Positions 11,262 to 20,612 of a DNA stretch of 64,000 nt are shown piece after piece. The DNA lies in assembly GCA_949751835.1 (NCBI GenBank), contig CATKHK010000029.1:248001-312000 (forward strand). Direction: 5' to 3'. Each line of letters begins with the position of its first letter. The first letter of the stretch is position 1. The notes below the pieces were generated by a model. That model had not been told where the DNA came from. It was given only the letters and a program-made list of their open reading frames with translations, and did no database searches. The position numbers were made by a program, and so were the translations under genes. The DNA comes from Blepharisma japonicum. Taxonomy: Eukaryota > Ciliophora > Heterotrichea > Heterotrichida > Blepharismidae.

Positions 11262-11633
11262 TTACTTTCTCTTTATCAACTGATCAGGGAGAGGCTCTGC
11301 TCCTTGTAATCCAAGAGCACATCTATTATATGCGAGTTCAAGCCACCAAAACCCAACAGTAAACGCAAGAGCTGGTAAAGCCCAATGAACGGCTTGTCTA
11401 ATTCCCATTTTCTGCAGCATTGGGGCAGCTCTTAAAACAGGGTAGTGTCCATACTTAAGTTGGAATTCTCTGAAGTAGACATATCCAGCTATGAATGGGA
11501 TCAACGTTGCTGCTGATTTTTGAATGCAAGTGCGGCAATGCATCTTCTCTAAAACATCACTTTTTCTGTACCCAATTCTGACCAAATCGCTCTCTGGAAT
11601 GCGATTAAATGCACTATAGTTGTAGCCTGCCAT
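11262..11633 (-). CDS. Small two-TM membrane protein of unknown function
   Basis: 123 aa. Two hydrophobic segments (about 42-58, TLIPFIAGYVYF, and about 84-103, WALPALAFTVGFWWLEL), a CxxC (CRTC) just before the first, and a basic C-terminus ending KRK. The size and pattern resemble small accessory subunits of mitochondrial membrane complexes, but no family is recognised. A C-terminal dilysine-type ER signal is not clean (KRK rather than KKxx). It lies 40 bp downstream of the TMEM94-like gene on the same strand. Confidence 0.7.
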   Translation of the reverse strand: MAGYNYSAFNRIPESDLVRIGYRKSDVLEKMHCRTCIQKSAATLIPFIAGYVYFREFQLKYGHYPVLRAAPMLQKMGIRQAVHWALPALAFTVGFWWLELAYNRCALGLQGAEPLPDQLIKRK

Positions 11634-11673
11634 TTAATGATTATAAAAATTTCGATTAATTGGCTAAAAGTTA

Positions 11674-14600
11674 TTATCTTGGACTATGCAAGCCAAGCTT
11701 AGTTTGGAAATACAAGTCTAGTGTCATTTGAAGTTTTTTAGCTTTCCTATGAATATTCCAGTTGAGGAGTTCAAGAATAATGACCAGACCAAAACATGCA
11801 AAGAAAAATGAAATATAATCAGCATAAGAGTTTTTAACTGTTGCTTTGAATTCTTCAAATTGCTCATAGACTGCTAAATAAATAATGCAAACTACTATTG
11901 CTGATATGATGTTCAAGACACAAATCCAGAGCCATCATATATTTGTGATCTTTTTTAACTTAAATCAGCTTTCATGCCCGTTTACATATCCCATGGATAA
12001 GATGCATAGTAGAAAAACTCCCCAGAAGAAATTGATGATTTTGAAGACCATGAAATCAGAGTCATCATAGTCATCAACCCACTGAAAACCAAAAATAACA
12101 TCTGATGGAAAACTATTACCTAGATGCCAAATATGCAAATAAAGCATCATAACGGTGAATAAAATGACCCTTATCATTTGATTTGCTGTAAAAGACCAAT
12201 GATCATTGATATTGAAAAGGGTTGATTTTATAGGGAGCCTTTTCATTATTTGGGGATCTGCTGGAGCAGCTAAAAATGATAAACTTAAGCTAGGCGTCAC
12301 AACAAGAGCTAAATATCCACATTGAAGAGGTGATAAAATCGCAGGCAAGCCAAGAGCTAAAGCTATACAAGTCATGAAGCTCCAGCTTACATACATCATC
12401 ACAGTAAATAATAGCCCATTTTGGATATTTGACATAAACCTTCTTGCTTCTTTTATAACTTGTAAAATTAAATAAAGTGGTGATTTTAAGTTCAGCCTGA
12501 AGGTACAAGGCATCGTGATGAGCTTTTCAGCAACCTTTTCATATATCCCTGGTGAATGCGCATAAAATAGTCTTAGTCCATTACAAGTGCTGCAATATCC
12601 ACATGGCTGTGCAGCTAAACCTATTGAAATATCAGCAGCCTGATATATATTTAGATTTTGAGGATGCAAACAACCTCCAATGACTAAGACGACTTCACCA
12701 TATTCTTGGTAAATTTTTATCATTTCGTGCATACTAGCTTTGCTTGAGTCAGAAAACATGCTAACTAAAAGAGGAACAGTGTCTAAATGGTCTTCCAAAA
12801 CCTTTTTTATTTCTTCAATACCTCTAGGGAGTACTTGCTGGCCAGCTTTATTTAATATTTCTTCAGGAATTGGGGCATCGCTCAAAGAAATGCAAGAATT
12901 TCAAGCTGTGTCTAATCCTAAATCATCTCCAAATGCTTTGGTTTCTAAATAGTTTTTGTCTGAAAAAATCACAAACCTTATCCCTGCGTCTTTTGTGTCT
13001 TCAATAAAATGGTTTGCTTCTGGTTTTGGGTGATTCGTAAGAGCAATCATACCTAAAAATATATGTTTTTTCTGCGCAGATTGTAAGAGGTCTTTAGTTC
13101 TTTCGTCAAGCGAGTTTAATTCATTAGGATCATTGATGATATTTAAAATTTCTTCATCTACAAGAGGCTTATAAGAATAAGCAATTGTATCATAATCGTC
13201 AGCAGTCCATTGTAATAGCAAAGTATTAATACGCTGCCTATCACTTTCATCTAGTAAAACTATATGATTTCCATCCCAATAGTCAGTGCAATTTTGCAAT
13301 ATTACTCTTGGGTTTCCTTGGCTTAAAACTTGATAAGAACCTTCTTTTTCAACGATATTTGTTAATAAATGGCATGGCAAAAGCAATTTATTTTTAATTT
13401 CATCTGCAAATTGCCGCTGTGTAAGTTGTTTATCTGTTGTGTCTTGGACAGCTGAGATAAAAGCCCTTTCCCTTCTTTTTGGAGAAATTTTATATGATAC
13501 ATCATGCAGAGAGTCTGTATTTGTAGGCCTCCAGGTGCTTCAAAAAGTGCAAACGTGTCTGTGATTCCTAATAGAAGACTCAGTAAACCCTATTAATTTA
13601 GCTAATACACATAAGCATTCTTCAAAAATAGCGATTTCTAAGCGTGGCTGTGAGAAAAACAGTTCTCCAGTATCATTTAAATCAGGATGATCATCGTTTA
13701 AATTCAATAAACTTTCTCTCTTGCTATAAGGCCTTGGACTTTTAGATAAAATCGCAGAAAGCACTAGAGGCTTCAAAGACGGCAAATATTCAACCCATTT
13801 AGCTTCAATAAATGCTATTTGGTCATATTCAGTTTCCCCACTCAATATGTCTAACGGGCTTTTATGAATCACATCCAGCGGTACAAGTTTTTCTTCAGGC
13901 CCCATAACGACGACTTCATCTATATATTTAGCGTTTTCACTTATGATTCCTTCTTTGTCAATAAAGCACATAAAGGTTGTTGAACTTAACATATCGAGGA
14001 TATTAAATTCTCTTTGGATCCCTCCTATTAAAAATGATCGACATTTAGCAAAACATGCAGAAAAGTTAAGCGGGGGAAATGAAGAAACTGATTGGTTGTA
14101 TTCAAAGTCTTCTTCAGCTTGAGCAGCAAGTGCAGCCATTTCAAAAAGATTGCCACTTGGTTTATTTGCAGGAAGCTTAAGTAAACTTGATAAAGATTCT
14201 GCCTGTTTAGCTGATCTTGATCGAGGCTTCTGTTGGGAATCTAATGATTCACAGATATACCAGAGGACAGAGTTACCCCAGCATGTCAAAAATTTTACAA
14301 GAGACGGCAGCAAGAGAGGGATAAATGATAAAAAAAAGACTGATGGGTTTGATAAAATATCGTCTCATTGCCTTTCACTAAAAATAATCCATAGTATCCC
14401 AATTATAATATTTACAACAGTTACTATAATAGTATAGATACTGAAAATTTTATAGGCCAGCTTTAAGCATAGCATATAAAAAGTGGCTGGCCTCTTTTTA
14501 TTCACTACTCTATCAGTCAATGCTTGCTCTAAAAATACATATGATGGCGATGTTTTCAATACAAAAGCAAGTCTTCTTCTAGCTTCCAAAATATCTGTGG

Positions 14601-15168
14601 ATACGAATTCTTTGATTTCTTCAAATGGCTGCACTGTAATTCCTTTATAATGATAATCAAGCCCTTCAGCTTCAGCTGGGAGTGTATTTCCTGGGATGGC
14701 TGATACAATATCTCCTTCTAAAAGCACAATTCCAGGCAATTTCACCCACGTTTTATCTCTATAAACATTGATTATATTATAGTCCATTGACCTATAAGAC
14801 CTATGAGTTAGGTCTTCCCCTTCTTTTAGATTTCCCAAGAGTTCTTCTATATCTTTCATCCTGTCATCAAAGCCTTCCCATTGCAATTTTGATCGATTTC
14901 TCCAATAATAAATATATCTAAGGAGCATCATTAAAACTAAAATTCCTATAATTAGCCTTTCAACTTCACTACTTAACAAAATATAGTCGACAATCAAAAA
15001 AATCCCATAAGCATATACAATGATTTCAAGCATCCATGATGACTTTAAGTATAAATGCACATGCTTTACCGGCTGGTGTTTATTTAGCTCTCTAAAATGC
15101 CTAATAATAGTCAGTAACTTTCTATATGATGCTTACCCTTTAGCTTGCTGTGTAGTCAGTCCTTCCAT
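11674..15168 (-). CDS. TMEM94: TMEM94/ERMA-like P-type ATPase-related membrane protein
   Basis: 1159 aa, two exons (15137-15168 and 11674-15121) around a 15-nt intron; five internal TGA codons are Trp. N-terminal TM pair (about 35-80), an actuator-like region (GDIVSAIPGNTLPAE), another TM pair, and a P-domain with DKEG (Asp about 399) where classical pumps have DKTGT. Further on is GEVVLVIGG followed by AADISIGL, replacing GDGxNDxxAL exactly as in animal TMEM94. LITMPCTFRL and an ARR-containing helix precede six C-terminal TMs. The C-terminus FQTKLGLHSP matches the TMEM94 terminus (F-x-TKLG-x-x-SP). Animal TMEM94 is reported as an ER Mg2+ transporter. The first exon supplies the only ATG that keeps the N-terminal 40 residues; an internal Met at about residue 37 is the alternative start. 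Confidence 0.85.
15122..15136 (-). other. 15-nt spliceosomal intron
   Basis: On the minus strand it reads GTAAGCATCATATAG, between codon 10 and the rest of codon 11 (phase 2). Retention gives an in-frame TAA; removal links ATG at 15168 to the long TMEM94-like frame. Confidence 0.85.
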
Positions 15169-15179
15169 TTTAAGAAATT

Positions 15180-16199
15180 ATGGGAACAAGTTGTTCCAAT
15201 TGCTCATGCACAAATAAAGAAACAGAAATAAAAACTGAAGTTGAAATTTTAGATTCCCAAGGAATTTCTCATAAAGAAGCCTTACAAGCAGAAGCCCCCA
15301 GTGAATTAATTCAAAAAGCTAAAATATATGTAACCCAAATTATTAAAATCCAGTCTTTGTGGCGAGGGCATAGGGATAGAAAGATAGTCTCACATTTATT
15401 AAAAATGCAAAGGACTAATTCTAAATATTTTACAATAGAAGAAGCAAGAGAAACTTTATCAAGTAAAGTAACGAAGTCTACAACAAGAGAAGAAAAGCCA
15501 GCTTATAGGTTTAAAACTGGAGCAGTTTATACAGGGCAGTGGGTTGGAGGATTTAGAGATGGCCATGGAGCACAAATTTGGCCTGATGGAGCTAGATATG
15601 AAGGACAGTGAAAAGACAATAAGGCTAATGGGTATGGAAAATTCTGGCATATTGATGGAGACATATATGAAGGAGAGTGAAAAGATGATAAAGCCAATGG
15701 AAAAGGAGTGTACAAGCAGACCAGTGGAGCTATGTATGATGGTGAATGGAAAGATGATGTGCAGGAAGGGTATGGAAAAGAACAATGAGCTGATGGAAGC
15801 CATTATGAAGGATATTATAAGTCAGGAAAAAAGCATGGCTTTGGGAGTTATGTGTGGAAAGATGGGTCCAAATATGTCGGGCAGTGAATTGATAATAAAA
15901 TCAATGGAGCTGGTGTCTATACATGATATGATGGGAGAAAATTCGAAGGAGAGTGACTAAATGGCTTCATGAATGGAAGAGGAATATATACATGAAAAGA
16001 TGGCCGAAAATACGAAGGAGAATACAAAAATGACAAAAAACACGGAAAAGGAGTTTATAGTTGGGCTGATGGACGAAAATATGATGGAGAGTGAAGAGAT
16101 GGGAAGCAGGATGGAACAGGGATAATTGAAGATTGTAATGGAAATAAAAAAAGAGGTGAGTGGAAATCAGGAAGAAGGGTCAGGTGGATTGAGGATTAA
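15180..16199 (+). CDS. N-myristoylated IQ-motif and MORN-repeat protein
   Basis: 339 aa. It begins [11 protein letters not shown]: Gly2 with Ser/Thr at 6 fits N-myristoylation, and the cluster of cysteines suggests added palmitoylation. An IQ-type calmodulin/centrin site lies at about 54-73 ([15 protein letters not shown]), followed from about residue 112 by nine or ten MORN repeats (pattern G-x-Y-x-G-x-W). About eight of the repeat Trp are TGA and the rest TGG, at the same repeat position, which directly shows that the codons are synonymous. MORN proteins bind membranes or scaffold cortical and ciliary structures; a Ca2+-responsive cortical adaptor is likely (inference). Its ATG is 11 bp from the divergent TMEM94-like ATG. 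Confidence 0.9.
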
Positions 16200-16519
16200 A
16201 TTAAATTGCATTGAAATTTTAATAAAAAAATTTTGTTTTAAATTTAAAAATTTTATTTGAAATTAAGACTTGTCATATTATAACTATTACTTTTAAAATC
16301 CTAGAATTATAACCCATAATTTTTAATATCATATATCTTCCATTCCTTTGAAAATCAATTAATTTTCAAAAATATGGCAAATTTTTTCAGGACTGATTAG
16401 CTCTCATTTAAATCATAAATTCTTTATATACTTTTAAATTTCTTTGGAGAAAAAAATTATTACTCTTTCTAGGCTTGACTCTTGTTTATTTTCAGTAAAT
16501 TATTTGTTGATTATAAAAT
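16200..16519. other. AT-rich intergenic spacer
   Basis: A-rich and T-rich tracts follow the MORN gene stop. No gene or RNA seen. Confidence 0.5.
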
Positions 16520-17683
16520 ATGGGATCATGTGTGGCGAAAAACAAGTCTAATCATCAAAAATCCTTACAGCTTCCTCCAATTCCATTTCCTGATTTCTCT
16601 TATCTCAGGAGATTCAAAAGATGTATGCTCACAATCAAGAAAAAAATCGTGTATAAGGAATATTTGGGAAGCCATATCGAAATTCGAAATGATGCTGGGA
16701 TTGGGCTGACTTCTACCCAACAAATAATTTTAGCAGGAGGATCAGAAGAATCAGGCTTATTGACAAGCCAAGTTGTACTGTTAGATCCTAGAAGCACCAA
16801 ATATGAGCATATACAAGATCTGCCAGTCCCAGCAAAGAAAGGGTTTGTCCAAGAATATGAAAACTGTCTTTACTACATTGGAGGGTTAATAAAAAATCCT
16901 GATGAAGAGTCGTCTCAGAGCTTTATTCCAAGTCCATTGATGAGATATCATTTCAATTCTTCACAATGGGAAATATTAGATACAACTCAAGAAACAAATC
17001 CCAAAGGAGAAGAGTCAGTCAGCTTCAAAGAATTGTATCAGCCTGGAAATTTCATTTTCAAGGGAAAAATTTATTTAGTTGGTGGGCAAAGAATAGACAT
17101 TGAAGCTGGCGAGTTTTCTCCTAACAGAAAAATTTACTCAATCGATATACATTTTCAGCCATATAGCTTGCATGATGAAGAAATCGAACTGAAAATGTGT
17201 TCGAATCATCCAATTTGTGTACTAAATCAATATGAAAATACTGTTCAAGTCTTTGGAGGCAAAACACAAGATATGAAATTATTCAGGAATAATTTTGAAA
17301 TAAATCTTTCCACGAAGTCTACCAACGAAATGAAGCCATTTCCATTCTTTGTCAAAGAGCACTACCCTCCAATCTACCAAAAAGAATACATCATTATTAT
17401 TTCATTCCCCAAAATCGCTGTTCAAAGATATGGAGACCAGGACTGGAAAGTGTTTGATTTCAAAAGAGAAGAAAGCTCAGAGAACTATAGAAGCACCCAA
17501 GTGGTTCCTAATGGAGAAGAAAACAATGGCAATCCGGTTGCTAGAAATATTGGTCCAAATTTAGATTTGGATGAAGAAAGAAGATCAGAAAAGGAAAGTT
17601 TGGAATCAAGAAAGGATGAAAAAAACTCTGAAACTGCTGAAAAACAAACCATTGATACACAGAATAAAAGCCAAGTCTCTTAA
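16520..17683 (+). CDS. N-myristoylated kelch-like beta-propeller protein
   Basis: 387 aa. N-terminus MGSCVAKNK fits N-myristoylation (Gly2), with Cys4 for palmitoylation. Four or five kelch-type blades are visible with the GG dipeptide and following aromatics (IILAGGSEES, LYYIGGLI, IYLVGGQRID, VQVFGGKTQD) over about residues 65-275. The last 100 residues are low-complexity, Glu/Lys/Ser-rich and probably disordered. Fewer complete blades than the usual six suggests either divergence or a short propeller. Kelch propellers are protein-binding scaffolds. It follows another myristoylation-type protein on the same strand, and a second kelch gene lies downstream. Confidence 0.8.
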   Translation: MGSCVAKNKSNHQKSLQLPPIPFPDFSYLRRFKRCMLTIKKKIVYKEYLGSHIEIRNDAGIGLTSTQQIILAGGSEESGLLTSQVVLLDPRSTKYEHIQDLPVPAKKGFVQEYENCLYYIGGLIKNPDEESSQSFIPSPLMRYHFNSSQWEILDTTQETNPKGEESVSFKELYQPGNFIFKGKIYLVGGQRIDIEAGEFSPNRKIYSIDIHFQPYSLHDEEIELKMCSNHPICVLNQYENTVQVFGGKTQDMKLFRNNFEINLSTKSTNEMKPFPFFVKEHYPPIYQKEYIIIISFPKIAVQRYGDQDWKVFDFKREESSENYRSTQVVPNGEENNGNPVARNIGPNLDLDEERRSEKESLESRKDEKNSETAEKQTIDTQNKSQVS

Positions 17684-18456
17684 GTCATGTTTAAGCAGGA
17701 ATAAATAGTTACGAATTGTAATCCTTGCTGTCTTCTTATGTGTGGATGTCCTGAGATGTAAGCTTTAATGTCTTTTAACATTGTGAGTAGGCTAAGAGAG
17801 CATTGATATGCTGAGGCTACAACAGAGTATACTTTGTTGCTGATAGATGAGACTGTTAATTTTTTGGGAGAAAAAGTAAGGGTGGCCTTTTTAATACAAC
17901 ATTTTGACAATGTTATTTTCTTTGTCTGTCTTTTTATTTCGAAATAGAATTATTCGAAATTGTGACTTTTCTGAGGTTGCTTGGTAAGGAAGAGATAAAA
18001 CCTTAATAAATTAGTACCCTAAAAATAAGACCAGAAAAGGTATCTCAAATTAAAAAATTTTTTTTGCATAGTTTAGGATTTTAAATTCTCTTAAATTCGA
18101 CTACGAATTTTCTAGCCAATACCAAATAGTTTATTATTAAATCGGCCTTCCTGTCACATAAAATGGCCAGAAGTTGTATTTCTATTTCGCCATTATTCTT
18201 TCATTTTTATCATAATTTAGATTAGGTCCTGTCATTTCTTTTAAATATCAAAAATAATTTAATTTTATAATTCACACCCTGACTTGAATTCTTCTATTGC
18301 TTCATCCTTATATTTTCAAGAAAACAATAAATTAAATAAAAATAGTTTTAAACAGAAATTATTGCCTCAGCTTTCCTTTGATTCTATTAAGACTGTAGGA
18401 TTTAATACGAATTTTTTGTCTAGTCTTTTTAATAATAAAAAGAAAAAATTTAAGAT
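17684..18456. other. Spacer with a locally GC-richer, hairpin-rich stretch
   Basis: The first 230 bp (17684-17910) are clearly less AT-rich than the flanks and hold several short inverted repeats, for example AGCAT-TGAT-ATGCT and CAACAGAG-TATA-CTTTGTTG. The same stretch carries an ATG-less 76-codon open frame on the minus strand. This could be an unannotated noncoding RNA or a coding relic; I cannot decide. The remainder (17911-18456) is AT-rich, with an ATG-less 64-codon open frame at 18284-18475 that overlaps the next start. Confidence 0.3.
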
Positions 18457-20007
18457 ATGTATGAAACAGACATAAATTTTCACTCAAGAAGCCTTCCCAA
18501 GATAAAATCCTCAAGAAAGATTTTGATAGGTCCAGATACTGTTATTGGAATCCCAAAAAGTCTTGTAAACTCTCATATATCCATTCCAGAAATTCCTATT
18601 ACTCGAGGCATTCAAACTTTAAAGCCTTTCCATCATCCATCAGAAAGCTTTGGGGAAAACAAAAAAACCTTTGTAGATGAGCTTATTCAGCGATTTTCTG
18701 CAGGTGAAAATGCTGAATTTATCGATATTGCTACTAAAGTCCAAAGAATAAAGCCTCTTATTTTATTTTGGGAAATTAAAAGGACCGAAGGTTTCATCCC
18801 AGAAGCCAGGGTTGGGGCTACTATGGTTGTTGTAAATGGAAATGTATATCTCTTTGGTGGCCAAGCTGGAGATAGGCTTAATGATATAAAAATGCTTGAT
18901 TATAAAACCTATCATTGAGAACGTGTAAACCCCTCAACTATTTCTAACAAAATACAAGAATTTCCGGAGCCAAGAGTAGGCCATACAGCAGTTTCTTATA
19001 AAAATTCATTTATTGTATATGGAGGTGGAGGAGCTTTTAACCAAACTTTACATTTAAGAGGGTGTTTTCCTCTGGTTCATGTATTTGATACAATAAACTT
19101 GCAATGGCAAACTTTTAAGCCCCTTGGAAGACCTCCTGATGCTAGGAGAAACCATGGAGCAGTTATAATTGGTAATACAATGATAATATATGGAGGGATT
19201 GATAGCAACAGTAGAGTCCTTCCAGACCTATGTGGGCTAAATCTTGAAGCCATGCAATGATTTGTAACAAAAATTGATAAGGGGTCTGCAAAGCCAGGCC
19301 CAAGGCATTCATTTTCATTTACATCTGCGTATCATCCAGGGGTTTTTAGGCAGTCAAATAATGATATTTTTTCTTTGCCAAATGTATATGATGATGTTTT
19401 TACAAGAAAAACGTCAGGAATTTATTTATTTGGAGGAATGAACCACCATGGAGTAATATTCAATGACTTATATATGCTACAGCCAAAAAGAAAAAGCATT
19501 AGAGATGATGAAAGTATTTTGAAATGGGTGAAGTTGGAGCCTTCTGGGAAAGCTCCATTGCCAAGATATAATCATTCATCTTCTCTTTGTGGAGGCCATT
19601 TGTATATAATTGGTGGGAGAAATGATTCTGTTTCTTTTGAAACTACTGGAAATGAAGTCAGTGATATTGCAGCTTATAATATTGCTAGTTGCCGATGGGA
19701 AACCATGTCAGTTAAAGGATTGAAACCTGGACCAAGATGGGGTGCTTCATCAGTATCAATGGGAACCAAAATTTTGTGCTTTGGAGGCATGAGTTTGGGA
19801 GGGTTTTGCCAAACTTCTTTATTTTCATTAGAAACTGACCAAAGTAATGCACAAGAATTGGTTAAGTTGTGGGAAGAAGAAGAAAATCATAGAAAAGCGA
19901 AAGAAGAAATTACTATGAAATTGATACAAAAAGGAAAATTACAATATGCAGCTAAAGCTATACTAACCAAAATTGGACTAAAGGCTTTAAACGATATACA
20001 AACCTAG
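18457..20007 (+). CDS. Kelch-repeat beta-propeller protein
   Basis: 516 aa, stop TAG; two internal TGA are Trp. After a 100-residue N-terminal segment, six kelch blades run from about 115 to 460, with repeated hydrophobic-GG and downstream W/Y (VYLFGGQAGD, FIVYGGGGAF, MIIYGGIDSN, IYLFGGMNHH, LYIIGGRNDS, ILCFGGMSLG). The conserved P-x-x-R-x-x-H/A spacer before each blade is clear. A C-terminal charged helix (LWEEEENHRKAKEE) may mediate oligomerisation. General protein-interaction scaffold; partner unknown. No myristoylation signal, unlike the preceding kelch-like gene. Confidence 0.9.
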
Positions 20008-20612
20008 AAACTTCCTGGGATTAAAGATTTTTGATTACTATACAAAAATTGAAAAATGTTAGTACAAAAATCTTCATTTAATATAAGTGTTTAAAAATAT
20101 TTCGATAAATAAGTTAATTTCTCACCCTCCCATCCATGATTAAAAATATTTTTCTAACTTATGGAGGGTGGCTATTCATTTTTAAAAAAATTGATTAATC
20201 CTTCTCATTTACTAATTTGGAAAAAGATTAGAGAGAACACAATTTTAAGATGAAATAAGAAAATTTAATTTGCAATGATTCCAAATTTATATGCATTTCC
20301 ATATTCAATTTATATATAATTAATTTTTGCAACATTTTTTGTGAAATATACAAATATTAGCTTAGTTATGAAGCATGAGCACTTCTTCTACTGCAAATCA
20401 TACTGCTTATATTAACTATTAGAAAGTTTTATTAAATTTTATATATAGATTTTAAAGATATATTATACTGAAGCTCTTCATTCAAAAATTTACTACTATC
20501 TATTATATTGCAGCTCTCTTGAATAAACATCATTTATTTATTCAACATTTTTCAATTAAAATTCATAAGCATCATAGACAAAATCAGATTTCCACAGGTG
20601 AATAATAAAATT
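20008..20612. other. AT-rich spacer with one GC-containing inverted repeat
   Basis: Mostly AT-rich promoter and 3' sequence between two plus-strand genes. It contains the hairpin described at 20123-20170; nothing else recognised. Confidence 0.5.
20123..20170. repeat. 8-bp inverted repeat in AT-rich spacer
   Basis: CACCCTCC at 20123-20130 and its complement GGAGGGTG at 20163-20170, with two more pairing bases past a one-base bulge and about 30 nt of loop. It is one of the few GC-rich words in the spacer. Located 116-163 bp after the kelch gene stop, it could be a 3' RNA structure or a remnant of an inverted-repeat element. Confidence 0.45.

Noticed and set aside
17680-17910. Minus-strand open frame of 76 codons
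   Set aside because: It starts at TTG, has no ATG before the upstream TAA, and no 15- or 16-nt intron supplies one. Left as part of a possible RNA or relic.
18284-18475. Plus-strand open frame before the kelch gene
   Set aside because: No ATG, different frame from the kelch gene, and no GT-AG pair of suitable length joins them.
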